DNA of 64,000 nt, taken from NCBI GenBank assembly GCA_947589035.1, contig CANPYZ010000003.1, positions 53,143 through 117,142 on the forward strand, read 5' to 3'. This document shows, in pieces, positions 1 through 9,163 of this stretch. The DNA comes from an uncultured Clostridia bacterium. Its GTDB lineage: Bacteria > Bacillota > Clostridia > Oscillospirales > Ruminococcaceae. How positions within the stretch are numbered: position 1 is the first letter of the stretch; the number at the start of each line of letters is the position of its first letter. A program made the position numbers and the translations under genes. The notes beneath the pieces are model-generated. The model was not told the origin of the DNA and made no database searches. It worked only from the letters and a program-made list of their open reading frames with translations.

Positions 1-55
1 GTTCCGTATATTGGCGAATGCTTCTTCTGCCTGTGACTACTTCTGTAAATTCCAT
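1..55 (-). CDS. Nitroreductase family protein, N-terminal fragment cut by the window edge
   Basis: Only the first 18 codons lie in the window. Read on the minus strand from an ATG at 55, they give MEFTEVVTGRRSIRQYTE, which matches the N-terminus of FMN-dependent nitroreductases (an E-V-V-x-x-R-R-S-I-R-x-Y pattern that contacts FMN). A GGAGG site lies just upstream, inside the end of the kinase gene, and the reading frame overlaps that gene's stop at 37 by 19 bp. This fits a translationally coupled third gene of the metallophosphoesterase-kinase operon. The substrate cannot be inferred. Confidence 0.7.
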   Translation of the reverse strand, partial: MEFTEVVTGRRSIRQYTE

Positions 56-1035
56 AATATATCCTCCAGTTCTGCATAATGATAAATAATATTTTTCGCT
101 AATTTAATTTGACTTCTCGCCCGATATAAATTTTCCATTGGCTGCGTAATCATAAAATATTGATTCCCCATGAAATAATCTGTTAAATATCTGACCGCTA
201 ATTCTACCGTTACGGCAAATACTGACGGAAGTAATAATTTCTTCTCCTGTTCAGAATAATGCACTTGTTTCAGCCAGTGAGAAACAAATATTCTATATCT
301 TTCCTGGTTAATAAAAACTTCTTTCGGCAAAATTTCCGTTGCTGCTGAACGCACTGCATCTCCGAAATCATACACTGTTTTCCCGTTCATGACCGTGTCA
401 AAATCAATTACTGCAACGGCTTCATTCGTTTCAGGGTGAAATAATAAATTACTGCATTTCATGTCACCGTGTACAACTTTCAGCGGAATTTCCTGTTCCC
501 GATACGTTCGGCAAACGTAACAAGCATATTCTTTCCATTCTTCTAAAATTTTATATTCCGGTATGTCAGAGGCAAATTCTTCCATTTTAGCGTAATATTT
601 TTCTGTGTCGTGAAATTCCGGTAAAATTTCTTCCAGTTCCGTCCCGTCCATTTCAGAAAGTGCCTGCGCTATTTTCCCGAACATTTCCCCGCCCTGCTGT
701 AATTCTTCCGGAAATAAAAACCTTTTCCGGCTTTCTCCGTGGAAAAATTTCATCATTCGCCAGTTCCGGAATAAATATTTCCCTTCCAGCGTTTGCTGAA
801 ACTGAATTGCCGGAAGTGATTTTTTTTCTAAGTATGCCGAAACTTTTAAATGATTATGCATGACTTTTTCCGGTTCAGGGAAAACATACTGATTCATTTC
901 CTGTAAAATATATTCTTCTCCGGAGTCTAAATCAATTTTAAATGTCCGGTTGATTTTGCCTTCCGGAATGCGGAAAATTCCTGAAATTTTTCCCGCTATG
1001 CCGAACATTTCTAAAATTTTATCTGATTCTGTCAT
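37..1035 (-). CDS. APH/ChoK-fold small-molecule kinase, N-acetylhexosamine kinase (NahK)-like
   Basis: 332 aa. The protein has the aminoglycoside/choline kinase fold: an N-lobe with YILQEMNQYVF (family pattern YxLQxxNxxVF, seen in N-acetylhexosamine 1-kinases), a Brenner loop VVHGDMKCSNLLF (HGDxxxxN, catalytic Asp) near residue 190 and the metal-binding VIDFD near 211. The likely reaction is ATP-dependent phosphorylation of a sugar or related small molecule. The start is preceded by AGGAG and overlaps the upstream metallophosphoesterase stop by 4 bp (ATGA). A choline-type or other phosphotransferase of the same fold cannot be excluded, so no gene symbol is given. Confidence 0.75.
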   Translation of the reverse strand: MTESDKILEMFGIAGKISGIFRIPEGKINRTFKIDLDSGEEYILQEMNQYVFPEPEKVMHNHLKVSAYLEKKSLPAIQFQQTLEGKYLFRNWRMMKFFHGESRKRFLFPEELQQGGEMFGKIAQALSEMDGTELEEILPEFHDTEKYYAKMEEFASDIPEYKILEEWKEYACYVCRTYREQEIPLKVVHGDMKCSNLLFHPETNEAVAVIDFDTVMNGKTVYDFGDAVRSAATEILPKEVFINQERYRIFVSHWLKQVHYSEQEKKLLLPSVFAVTVELAVRYLTDYFMGNQYFMITQPMENLYRARSQIKLAKNIIYHYAELEDILWNLQK

Positions 1036-1745
1036 AATCTCCTGACTTTCTGATAAATAATATGCATTTTCGGATTAGTTAATACTGTGCCGTCTCGGTG
1101 ATAATGTCCGCTGTACCACGCCTGATAAGTTAATTTTTCATTCAGTTCATCGAAAAAATTCGTTAAGCGATTATCCGGATACATGCTGTTTTCCCCGAAT
1201 AACTGATGTTGTACTGTACTCGGCAAACAATGCGTAATCACATAATCTACTTGCATTCTGTGACCTAACAAATTCGCTCGTGCTTCCCGCATTTCCCTAT
1301 CATTCGGTAATTCTTCCTTCCACCAACTGATATTCGGCATTCGGAATTGTTTATCATAACTTTCTGCTCCGCCCATCGTGAAAAAACTTTTCCCGTCAAT
1401 TTCAAACACTTGCCCCCGCATTAACTGCATGACACTCGGCGACAAACGGCGAATTTTCCCGCCGTGCCAATCTTCCACCGGATACAGCAAACTTAATAAA
1501 TCAAAATTTTCATGATTTCCGTCAATGAACAATGTAGTAAACGGGCGTTCTTCCAACCACTGCTGCAATTGAATTTCTTCTACTGAACTGTCCCAGACTA
1601 AACCAAAATCCCCTGCAATAATTAAATAATCTCTTTTTGTCATTGATGAAAATAATTCTTCATACGTCGTGGAAAGCCTTGCTAAATCTTCCGCACTGCG
1701 TAAGCCGTGAATGTCTCCCGTAATCAGAAACAAACCCCCGTTCAC
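1032..1745 (-). CDS. Calcineurin-like metallophosphoesterase
   Basis: 237 aa, GTG start with an AGGA-type site 8-9 nt upstream. All metal-ligand motifs of the calcineurin-like phosphoesterase superfamily are visible in order: ITGDIHG (residues 8-14), AGDFG, DGNHENFD, a late VITHCLPS and SGHYHRD. A dinuclear metal centre that hydrolyses a phosphomono- or diester is expected; the substrate is unknown. It is the first gene of a minus-strand operon with the NahK-like kinase and a nitroreductase, and it lies just downstream of the terminator of the GGDEF gene. No signal peptide is seen, so it is cytoplasmic. Confidence 0.85.
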   Translation of the reverse strand: MNGGLFLITGDIHGLRSAEDLARLSTTYEELFSSMTKRDYLIIAGDFGLVWDSSVEEIQLQQWLEERPFTTLFIDGNHENFDLLSLLYPVEDWHGGKIRRLSPSVMQLMRGQVFEIDGKSFFTMGGAESYDKQFRMPNISWWKEELPNDREMREARANLLGHRMQVDYVITHCLPSTVQHQLFGENSMYPDNRLTNFFDELNEKLTYQAWYSGHYHRDGTVLTNPKMHIIYQKVRRL

Positions 1746-1766
1746 CTCTTTTTCCTGATTTTCGTC

Positions 1767-1804
1767 AAAAAATCCCTCTCAGTAACTCAGATTGAGAGGG
1801 ATTT
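1767..1804 (-). terminator. Intrinsic terminator after the GGDEF-like gene
   Basis: A perfect 12-bp stem pairs 1770-1781 with 1793-1804 around an 11-nt loop. A short T run follows in the minus-strand direction. It separates the binding-protein/GGDEF operon from the phosphoesterase operon. Confidence 0.8.
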
Positions 1805-1810
1805 CTGTTG

Positions 1811-3061
1811 TTACTGAATCTGATAAAGACGATTTCCGCCGTCACGCTTAGCCGCATGTAATGCAGAGTCCATTTTCATCAGAAGCGTATTCACATCCAG
1901 ATTGTCACTCGGTAAATAATGATACAGACTTGAAGATACTGTGCATTGTACTTGTAAATTCCCGACCATCATCATTTGACCGATTGCCTGCCGTATCTGT
2001 TCCGCAAGCTGCTGTGCCTGCATATCTGAAACATGTTCATAAAATACCATACAAAATTCATTACCGGTAATATTAAACATTTCCGCAAATTCAGAATATT
2101 CCGTACGGAGCATTTCTGCTACTGTCACTAAATATTCATCGCCAAATTCATAGCCGTACATGTCATTGAACATTCTGAAATTGTCAATATCAAATACGGC
2201 AATATTAAACTGCGCATTATTAATTAACTGTGAAAGGCTTTCATCTAATGCATATCTGTTCTTCATACCAGTTAAAATATTCGTCATTGCAGAATCAAGC
2301 AATTTCTTTCTGGATTTGGTCAAGCGGTTGCCTGCTTCTGTTAATTCCTGTTCCTTACGACGAATTTCAACAATTGCGTTAATCTGGCTTCTGCCAATGA
2401 TAACTAAGAATACTATTGTTCCGGCTAACATTACGCCCAGCGCAATCATTACTGTGTTATAAATTTTTCTTGCGTTTTCAATTTTCACATCGGCTTCTTT
2501 TTTCAACAAGTCAATAGACGCTCTTAACATTGTGCTAACATTCGTTTTTCTGAACAGTAATTCAGAATTGTAAGTCGTCATGCCTTCTTCACGGCTCATC
2601 GACTGCAAATTGTCTCTTTCCGTTTCGAATCTGTTTTTGTAAGCATTAATATGCTGTTCCGCACTTTCAAAACGTTCTAAGGCAGTTTCTGACTCTGCAT
2701 TCATGTCTTTGTATTCCTGCGAAAGTTTTTCAATCGTCGCAAAATTCACATCGAAAATAGAAAGTGTGTCATTCAGCGTTCTTTGTTTTTTGTCTTCAGG
2801 TTCATCAAGTGTGGAAAACAGCAATAATACCTGTTCACTGGCATCATTAAAATTCCGCTGAATTTCGGAAACTTTTTCCATTGAATCTAAATTACTCTGC
2901 ATAACTTCCTGTGTATGATTATACACCCACATCTGCATTAATGTACTCGCTACTGTAATGACTACAATAACTATCCCCAGAATAATATACATTCTGGTCA
3001 CTTTACGAACGGTTTTATCCCGCCGTAAACTTACTTCAAAACTCCGGTTCTTTTTCGGCAT
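1811..3061 (-). CDS. Membrane sensor with extracytoplasmic helical domain and degenerate GGDEF domain
   Basis: 416 aa. A first membrane helix at about 23-46, an extracytoplasmic coiled helical segment of about 155 residues (resembling four-helix-bundle sensor domains), a second helix at about 206-226, and a GGDEF-like domain from about 250 to the end. The GGDEF loop reads TGNEF near residue 331, so the first two glycines that contact GTP are changed; the preceding DIDNFRMFND is typical of the family. Diguanylate cyclase activity is therefore doubtful, and a GTP- or c-di-GMP-sensing or purely structural role is possible. It begins 22 bp after a sugar-type binding lipoprotein, which suggests that this lipoprotein presents a ligand to the sensor. 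Confidence 0.8.
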   Translation of the reverse strand: MPKKNRSFEVSLRRDKTVRKVTRMYIILGIVIVVITVASTLMQMWVYNHTQEVMQSNLDSMEKVSEIQRNFNDASEQVLLLFSTLDEPEDKKQRTLNDTLSIFDVNFATIEKLSQEYKDMNAESETALERFESAEQHINAYKNRFETERDNLQSMSREEGMTTYNSELLFRKTNVSTMLRASIDLLKKEADVKIENARKIYNTVMIALGVMLAGTIVFLVIIGRSQINAIVEIRRKEQELTEAGNRLTKSRKKLLDSAMTNILTGMKNRYALDESLSQLINNAQFNIAVFDIDNFRMFNDMYGYEFGDEYLVTVAEMLRTEYSEFAEMFNITGNEFCMVFYEHVSDMQAQQLAEQIRQAIGQMMMVGNLQVQCTVSSSLYHYLPSDNLDVNTLLMKMDSALHAAKRDGGNRLYQIQ

Positions 3062-3083
3062 AATTTTCCCCTCCTTGATTAAT

Positions 3084-4229
3084 TTAGTGACTAATCAGGA
3101 ATTGTACATCTTCACTGTCAAGATTTTCAGGAGTAACTACAGTGACACCTGTATCTACTACGGAAGTCACCGGCTGACCGTTGACTAAATCCATTGCATA
3201 TCTTACGCCCATGTACCCCATGTTATACGGATTCTGCACAAGCGTTGCGTCAAGTATGCCGTTCGCAAAGTAATCTCCTGCATCCGTGCCGTCATTGCTG
3301 AAATAGTCAAATCCAACAACATGCACTTGCCCTTCTGAAATTTTGCCTTCATCAAGCAATTCCTGAATGGCTACACAAGCACCCCATGCGCCTTTACTGT
3401 TCGTGCCGAAAATCAAATCTACCTGGTCTTCCAGAATTAATTTTTTAGCGGCTTCTTTAGAGGCTTCCCAGTCACTTTGCCCGTCAAGCTGATTTACAAC
3501 TTTAATGCCGTCATAAGAAACGACTTCTTCTTCTGCGGCTGTTTCCACGGCTACAGGATTGCCTTCAGCATCTGTTTCTTCTGTCACGGAATTATTCTGT
3601 TTTGAACCTGCTCCGGCTGGCATATCTTCTACACCGGAACTTTCGCCGGAAAGATAGTCTTCGAACGTTTCCCGTCTGTCTGTTGCCGTCGTGGCATCGC
3701 CATGATAAATAATCCCGATTTTCCCTTCTCCTCCGAGAATATCAGCGGAATATTGCGCTGCTGCCTCTGCTGCCCGAATATTATCCGTTCCTAAATAACA
3801 TGACCTGCCGTCAAAATTCACGTCCGAATCTATCGTGACAATTTTAATGTTGGCATCTGCGGCTTTCTGTAAAGTGTCATTTTCTGCCTCAGGGTCACAC
3901 GCCGCAAGAACAATCGCATCTACGCCCTGACTGATGGCTTTCTCAATTTCTTGCTGCTGCAATTCTGTTTTTTCTTCATTGGGTCCGAGACGGATAATAT
4001 TGACTTCACTGCCAAATTCTTTTTCCAAATCATTGCAAGCGTCCCATACAGAGTTCCAATAGGTGGAAGCCATGCTCTTGACGATAACGGCTACGTCAAT
4101 TGCCCCTTCCCCACTTCCGGAATCTGCTGTGCTGTCCTCTCCCCCACTCTGACAACCCGTCATGGGAAGCATAGACAAGGCAAGTACGCCAGCTGTTACG
4201 GCTCTTAACCAGCTCTTTTTTCTTTTCAT
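3084..4229 (-). CDS. Sugar-type (ribose/galactose family) ABC substrate-binding lipoprotein
   Basis: 381 aa from the ATG at 4229, chosen because AAGGAGG sits 8-9 nt upstream. An in-frame start 15 codons earlier lacks such a site. The signal peptide ends in a lipobox LPMTGC with Cys26 as lipidation site. The mature part is a type-1 periplasmic-binding-protein fold: an early repeat with QGVDAIVLAACDP and TIDSDV, and a late FGTNSKGAWGACVAIQELL. An insertion of about 40 acidic residues near the middle (NSVTEETDAEGNPVAVE region) is unusual. No permease or ATPase gene is nearby; its only partner is the downstream GGDEF-like membrane protein, so signalling rather than uptake may be its main role. 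Confidence 0.85.
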   Translation of the reverse strand: MKRKKSWLRAVTAGVLALSMLPMTGCQSGGEDSTADSGSGEGAIDVAVIVKSMASTYWNSVWDACNDLEKEFGSEVNIIRLGPNEEKTELQQQEIEKAISQGVDAIVLAACDPEAENDTLQKAADANIKIVTIDSDVNFDGRSCYLGTDNIRAAEAAAQYSADILGGEGKIGIIYHGDATTATDRRETFEDYLSGESSGVEDMPAGAGSKQNNSVTEETDAEGNPVAVETAAEEEVVSYDGIKVVNQLDGQSDWEASKEAAKKLILEDQVDLIFGTNSKGAWGACVAIQELLDEGKISEGQVHVVGFDYFSNDGTDAGDYFANGILDATLVQNPYNMGYMGVRYAMDLVNGQPVTSVVDTGVTVVTPENLDSEDVQFLISH

Positions 4230-4290
4230 TAAAATTTCCTCCTTAGAGTATGATTTTCTCAAAACTTGTACCAAGTCACATTCACTTTCT

Positions 4291-4319
4291 ATTATAGCAT
4301 ACTTTTTTCAGAAATACAA
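4291..4319 (-). promoter_or_regulatory. Sigma-A-type promoter of the binding-protein/GGDEF operon
   Basis: On the minus strand: TTGTAT (4314-4319), a 17-nt spacer and TATAAT (4291-4296), about 60 nt before the ATG at 4229. Confidence 0.65.
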
Positions 4320-4467
4320 GTGCTAAATATGACGAATTTCATTCTCAAATTCTGTTCATTTTTTCCTTGTTGCATGATTTTTTGTTCTGGTTTGGTACGA
4401 TATGCAATATTTTTTGATTCGTTTTTTGTGAGAAACGGAAAAAATCAGAAAATTCCTCGTAAATCTA

Positions 4468-4496
4468 TTGACAATTCCGTGAATATATGCTATAAT
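4468..4496 (+). promoter_or_regulatory. Consensus promoter of the LRR-kinase-VWA-PP2C cassette
   Basis: TTGACA at 4468-4473, a 17-nt spacer and TATAAT at 4491-4496, a perfect match to the housekeeping consensus. The ATG at 4563 follows about 65 nt later behind a GGGAGG site. Confidence 0.8.
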
Positions 4497-4562
4497 TTTG
4501 ATAAATGTGTATTCACTATACAAAATCTTATTCAATTTATTGCATGGGAGGAAAAATTTTTT

Positions 4563-5738
4563 ATGGTCAATGTTGCAGGCTTTGAAAATACCATTGCCGT
4601 CAGTCAGAAACTTAAAGGCATGGTTCAGCAGTTCGGTGACGAAATCTTAAATAGTCCGGATAAATTCGTTTCTTTGATGAATGACTTCATTCCGGAATAT
4701 GAAAAAGAACGCCGACTCCTGAAAAACGTCGTCAAAAGCGATATTCTGACAAAATTAAGAAGAAGCGATAATCAAGAAATCGCTGTCATGAAAGCTAAAG
4801 AATATATGATTAACGAAATGTTCCTTTCAGAAGGTGCAGTTGAGTTCGTTATGGTATGCTTTACTTATCTTCTGGACTGGAATTATGAAACCACTATGCC
4901 TGAACAAGGCGGTGCTGCCGCTCCCGCTCAGGCATTCCCCACACAGCCGCAGTTTTCCCCTGCGCCGAATCCTTTCGGCGGCGGTATGCCAATGAATACT
5001 GGCGGTATGCCCCTCGGCGGAGGATATGCTGCACCGCCGAATAATCCTTACGGCGGTATGCCAATGAATGCTGGCTACGGTGCGCCAATGACTCCGCAAC
5101 CTGCCGCTGTTCCGCAACAGCCCGCTATGCCTCAGCCTGCTGCTGCTCCTTCTCCGGTCGTTCAGCAGCCTGCCTTAGCTCAGGCACAGCCGGAAGAAAA
5201 CCCCGTTGTGTTCGCTGCTTCCGATGCTGCCCGTTCCCGTCTCCGTGGTACGGTGAAAGTTCCCAGCGGCTACACTGCATTAGATAATTTCTGTTTTGAC
5301 GGATTCAGTTTCATGAAAGCAATCGAATTGCCAACAACACTTGTGACTATCGGCGATTACGCTTTCTCTGAATGCAAACGCCTGAAATCTGTCACTCTTC
5401 CGCCAAGTGTCCGCATTATTCGTCAGGGCGCATTCAGCACTTGCGGAAAATTAACCAGAATTAATATTCCTACTGGTGTTACGGAAATTTCTGATAATGC
5501 ATTCGAATTTTGTCACAATCTGGAAACCATTGAACTGCCGTCCACACTTCTGAGCATTGGCAGCGGCGCATTCCAGGGCTGTGAAAGTCTCCAGAGAATT
5601 TTCCTTGCCGAAAGTATCCGGAAAATTGCAGACGATGCATTCAAGAGCTGTAATTATTTAACCGTAAGATGCTATGATAAATCTTACGCTTACCGTTTCT
5701 GTGTCGAAAACGGCATTAAAGTTGAACTGATTAGCTAA
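4563..5738 (+). CDS. Cytoplasmic BspA-type LRR protein with N-terminal helical domain
   Basis: 391 aa from the ATG at 4563 (GGGAGG upstream; a longer in-frame reading would start upstream of the promoter). Three parts are visible: a helical domain of about 118 residues containing EYEKERRLLKN, a Gly/Pro/Met/Gln-rich linker at about 120-225, and five BspA-like (LRR_5) repeats at about 240-375 with the pattern L-P-x-x-L-x-x-I-x-x-x-A-F-x-x-C. No signal peptide or anchor is seen, so unlike most BspA proteins it is probably cytoplasmic. As the first gene of the kinase/VWA/phosphatase cassette it may be a scaffold or a phosphorylation target; that is inference. The low-complexity linker resembles the tail of the last gene of the same cassette. 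Confidence 0.8.
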   Translation: MVNVAGFENTIAVSQKLKGMVQQFGDEILNSPDKFVSLMNDFIPEYEKERRLLKNVVKSDILTKLRRSDNQEIAVMKAKEYMINEMFLSEGAVEFVMVCFTYLLDWNYETTMPEQGGAAAPAQAFPTQPQFSPAPNPFGGGMPMNTGGMPLGGGYAAPPNNPYGGMPMNAGYGAPMTPQPAAVPQQPAMPQPAAAPSPVVQQPALAQAQPEENPVVFAASDAARSRLRGTVKVPSGYTALDNFCFDGFSFMKAIELPTTLVTIGDYAFSECKRLKSVTLPPSVRIIRQGAFSTCGKLTRINIPTGVTEISDNAFEFCHNLETIELPSTLLSIGSGAFQGCESLQRIFLAESIRKIADDAFKSCNYLTVRCYDKSYAYRFCVENGIKVELIS

Positions 5739-5786
5739 TTTCTTAGCTGTCAAGCATTTTAGTTTCAGAAAGGGATGAGTTCAAAT

Positions 5787-7148
5787 ATGGTTGAACTGCA
5801 AATCGGGCAGTATGTCGAAATGGAATACGGCGGTGCTGCCAGAGTCAAGAAAGTCCTCGGTCAAGGCGGTCAGGGTATTGTTTACCTCGCAGAATTTAAT
5901 AATATGGATTATGCGCTGAAATGGTACGATATTGACAAAATGCGTAACCCTAAAGCCTTCCGTCAGAATATTGCTACCAATATTGACGACGGTGCGCCGA
6001 GTAAAAAATTCCTGTGGCCTAAATATTTAACCAAACAAATGCCCGGAAATGACTGTTTCGGTTATTTAATGGATTTACGCCCACAGGGTTATGATTCTTT
6101 CGTCGACATCTTGAATACGTATAAACTCGATGTTGACCCCCTCACCGGTAAGGCAATCAAAGTACCGGTGCAATTTAAAAGCCTTTATGCAATGGTGACG
6201 GCTGTCATTAACATTGTCAACGCTTTCCGTCAGCTTCACCGTGCAGGAAAAAGCTATCAGGACTTGAACGACGGCGGTTTCTTCATTAACATTAAAACCG
6301 GTGATATTCTTGTCTGCGACTGCGATAATATCGCACCGGACGGAAGTAACTTCGGTATCGGCGGAAAGCCTGGTTACATGGCTCCTGAAGTCGTTCGTGG
6401 TCTCAAAAAACCTGACGTGCAGACAGACAAATATTCTCTTGCCGTTGTCTTATTCAAGCTTTTATTCCGTGGTGACCCCATGGAAGGCGAAAAAGTCGTC
6501 AAAGATATTTGCTTAACAGAATCTTCCGAATTAAAACATTACGGTTCTAATGCAGTGTTCGTTTACGACCCGAACGACACATCTAACCGCCCTGTCAGAG
6601 GCATTCACGATAATGTCATTAAATTCTGGAAAATTTACCCCCCCTATGTGCGTGAAGCCTTCATTCATTCGTTCACGGTGGGCATTTCCAACCCGAACAA
6701 GCGCATTATTGAAAACGACTGGCAGCAATTATTTATCCGCCTGCGCTCTGAAATCGTTTCCTGCACTTGCGGGCGTACTAATTTCACCACAATGTTCCGT
6801 AAAGCCGAAGACAACCCGAATTTCTTCATGTGTCCACGCTGCGGAAACTATATCGCAAGTCTGAAATTCAATAACCGTGACTACCGTGTTCCACTTTACC
6901 TCGGCTATAAATTCTACGCTTGCGAAACAGTGAAAAATTCCGACGATTACGAAACAGTCACTGGTGAAGTGGTCGAAAATAAACTCCGCCCCGGTATGAT
7001 GGGCGTGAAAAATAATTCCGGCAGATCCTGGCGTGTGAAAATGCCCGACGGCAAATTTTACGCCGCTCCTTCCGGTAAAGGTTTCCCCCTCTGGGAAAAA
7101 CTTGAAATTGATTTCGGTGACGGTATCACCGCAAAAATCGATGACTAA
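5787..7148 (+). CDS. Ser/Thr protein kinase with C-terminal zinc ribbon and FHA-like tail (TerY-associated type)
   Basis: 453 aa. Kinase features: glycine loop VLGQGGQG (residues 23-30), ATP-binding Lys45 in ALKWY, catalytic-loop equivalent QDLNDGG near 158-164, CDCDN in place of DFG near 178, and GYMAPEVVRG in the activation segment. A zinc ribbon follows (CTCGR at about 327 and CPRCGN about 25 residues later), then a beta-rich tail resembling a forkhead-associated fold. The start at 5787 is preferred because the AAGGG site directly abuts the earlier ATG at 5775; the choice is not certain. The neighbours, a VWA protein and a PP2C phosphatase, define the kinase arm of a TerY-type phosphorylation triad. 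No membrane helix is present, unlike PrkC/PknB kinases. Confidence 0.85.
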   Translation: MVELQIGQYVEMEYGGAARVKKVLGQGGQGIVYLAEFNNMDYALKWYDIDKMRNPKAFRQNIATNIDDGAPSKKFLWPKYLTKQMPGNDCFGYLMDLRPQGYDSFVDILNTYKLDVDPLTGKAIKVPVQFKSLYAMVTAVINIVNAFRQLHRAGKSYQDLNDGGFFINIKTGDILVCDCDNIAPDGSNFGIGGKPGYMAPEVVRGLKKPDVQTDKYSLAVVLFKLLFRGDPMEGEKVVKDICLTESSELKHYGSNAVFVYDPNDTSNRPVRGIHDNVIKFWKIYPPYVREAFIHSFTVGISNPNKRIIENDWQQLFIRLRSEIVSCTCGRTNFTTMFRKAEDNPNFFMCPRCGNYIASLKFNNRDYRVPLYLGYKFYACETVKNSDDYETVTGEVVENKLRPGMMGVKNNSGRSWRVKMPDGKFYAAPSGKGFPLWEKLEIDFGDGITAKIDD

Positions 7149-7187
7149 TTCCCAGAACAAAATACGCATTAAGAAAAGGTGAAAACG

Positions 7188-8048
7188 ATGAATCAAGAAA
7201 TGTATAACCAGCCGGATTTCGATGACGCTCTCGACGATGACCTCGACGGCGGATTCGATAACAGCTTTGACGATTTTGACGATTTCATGAATTTCGACGA
7301 TGACGACCCCCTGAACGCTACCGGCGTTTCCCGTAAAAGCCTTGTCATTTTCTTCCTGATTGATACTTCCGGCAGTATGAAAGGCACGAAAATGGGCGAA
7401 TTAAACGCCGTTATGGAAGAACTCATTCCCGAAATTCGTCGAGTCGGTGAAGCCGATACGGATGTCAAAATTGCCGTTCTGACGTTCTCTACCTCAGTCA
7501 TGTGGATGTATTCAGAACCAATTTCTATTGAAGAATTTGAATGGACTCGCCTGCGTGCAGACGGTGTCACCAGCATGGGCGCAGCATTCAAAGAATTAAA
7601 TATCCGTATGTCCCGTAACAGCTTTTTAAATTCTCCCTCCTTATCATTTGCCCCTGTCATTTTCTTAATGACGGACGGCTACCCGTCTGACGACTACAAA
7701 GAAGGTCTCGCTGCCCTCCAGCAAAACAGCTGGTATAAATACGGTCTGAAAACCGCTCTCGGTATCGGTAAAGAAGCAGATGACGATATGCTCGCTGAAT
7801 TTACCGGAACAAAAGACACTGTTGTTCATGCCTATTCCGGCGGTCAGCTTGCCCATTTAATTAAAGTCATTGCTGTTACTTCTTCCCAAATCGGCAGTAA
7901 GAGTATGACCCTTTCTGATGATTCCGGTCATGAACTCGGCATGGAAGACGTATTCGAAACCAAGCAGAAAATGCTCGGTCAGCAAATTCAGGAAATTATC
8001 AAATCTGAAGGCTATGGCGACAATGTTCCCTTCGATGCCGGATGGTAA
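7188..8048 (+). CDS. TerY-like von Willebrand factor A (VWA) domain protein
   Basis: 286 aa from the ATG at 7188, 6 nt after an AAAGGTGA site; a GTG at 7179 lies inside that site. The first 45 residues are strongly acidic (Asp-rich). The VWA domain has a complete MIDAS: DTSGS near residue 59, a later Thr in DGVTSMG, and MTDGYPSDD near 162, which is characteristic of TerY proteins. The C-terminus after about 240 is a short helical tail. TerY-family proteins occur with tellurite-resistance and stress systems and with kinase/PP2C pairs; here it lies between exactly such genes. It probably assembles the kinase and phosphatase in a metal-dependent way. Confidence 0.88.
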   Translation: MNQEMYNQPDFDDALDDDLDGGFDNSFDDFDDFMNFDDDDPLNATGVSRKSLVIFFLIDTSGSMKGTKMGELNAVMEELIPEIRRVGEADTDVKIAVLTFSTSVMWMYSEPISIEEFEWTRLRADGVTSMGAAFKELNIRMSRNSFLNSPSLSFAPVIFLMTDGYPSDDYKEGLAALQQNSWYKYGLKTALGIGKEADDDMLAEFTGTKDTVVHAYSGGQLAHLIKVIAVTSSQIGSKSMTLSDDSGHELGMEDVFETKQKMLGQQIQEIIKSEGYGDNVPFDAGW

Positions 8049-8086
8049 GATACAAATGGTAACTAAGGGAAAGGAGGTGTTTCGCT

Positions 8087-9043
8087 ATGTATGAAGGATT
8101 TTGTCATTCCGTCATTGGCGCAAGCCACGTAGCGAAAGGTACAGTTTGCCAGGACTTTTCTAACTTCCAGTCAACCGAAGCATATTCGATTGCGGTTGTT
8201 GCAGACGGTCATGGCAGTAAAAAACATTTCAGAAGTGATGTCGGTTCCCGACTCGCTGTTCGGGCTACTCTGCGTACTATACGTAATTTTTACAGAGACC
8301 CGGAAGAATTTGAAGAAAGTTTCATGGAAAACCCTAAGGACGTTATGCGGAAAATTGAAAAACAAATTATTTCTCGCTGGAATCGTGAAGTATCTAAACA
8401 TTACCGCAAAAATCCCGTAACCCCTGAAGAACGTGCGCCCTTCACAGATGAACAACTTGAAGCCATTAAAATGGAATCCATTTACGGCACAACGTTAATT
8501 GCTGTGGTCATGGCAAAAGATTACGTTTTCGGTATTCAAATCGGTGACGGCAGTCTCGTTGTTCTCGATGAGGACGGGGAAGCCGAAATGCCTATTGTTG
8601 ACGATGAATCCGCTCCGGCAAATATGACCGCTTCCATGAGTAATTCTAACGCAATTGACATGTTCAATAATTTCTACATGATGGAAATTCCTATGGCAGT
8701 ATTCGTTTCCACTGACGGCTTATTCACGTCATTCCGGAGCAGTGAAGATTTTCTGGACTATCACACAATTATTGCCAGTCATCTGGAACATATGCCCGAT
8801 TTCGACAAAATTATTGTCCGTAACTTAACTAAACGTACGAATTTCGGCACACAGGACGATATTTCCCTCTCCTGTATTTTCGAAAAACAACTCGTGAAAG
8901 ACGGTGCAGACGCTTTAAAACGCCAGGTTGAGAAAAATAAAGCCCGTGCGGAAATGCGTAAAGCTGAACAACAAGCTAAACTCGCTAAACAACGTCTTAA
9001 AAATAAACTCCGCAGAAATCCTAATCTCGCTGTGGAAGAATAA
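8087..9043 (+). CDS. PP2C-family Ser/Thr protein phosphatase
   Basis: 318 aa, ATG 7 nt after a strong AAGGAGG. The metal-dependent phosphatase motifs are present in order: VADGHGS near residue 40 (metal Asp), GTTLIAVV, IQIGDGS, STDGLF, and the closing GTQDDISL (metal Asp). The last 60 residues form a basic, charged coiled tail rich in Lys/Arg/Ala, which may bind nucleic acid or a partner. It should reverse phosphorylation by the kinase encoded two genes upstream. It lies 38 bp after the VWA gene in the same transcription unit. Confidence 0.9.
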   Translation: MYEGFCHSVIGASHVAKGTVCQDFSNFQSTEAYSIAVVADGHGSKKHFRSDVGSRLAVRATLRTIRNFYRDPEEFEESFMENPKDVMRKIEKQIISRWNREVSKHYRKNPVTPEERAPFTDEQLEAIKMESIYGTTLIAVVMAKDYVFGIQIGDGSLVVLDEDGEAEMPIVDDESAPANMTASMSNSNAIDMFNNFYMMEIPMAVFVSTDGLFTSFRSSEDFLDYHTIIASHLEHMPDFDKIIVRNLTKRTNFGTQDDISLSCIFEKQLVKDGADALKRQVEKNKARAEMRKAEQQAKLAKQRLKNKLRRNPNLAVEE

Positions 9044-9163
9044 TTTCACTCCGGCATATATCCTACTTTGCTTGACAGCCCCGTTCAGGTGATATGCACC
9101 GCAAAACACCTGCCCTCTTTCGTCAGGCATAATTGATTAACTTAAAGAAAGGCAGGTAATTAC

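Noticed and set aside
4266..4562. N-terminal extension of the LRR protein to an upstream ATG
   Set aside because: The extension spans the consensus promoter at 4468-4496, has no ribosome-binding site, and a strong GGGAGG site precedes the ATG at 4563.
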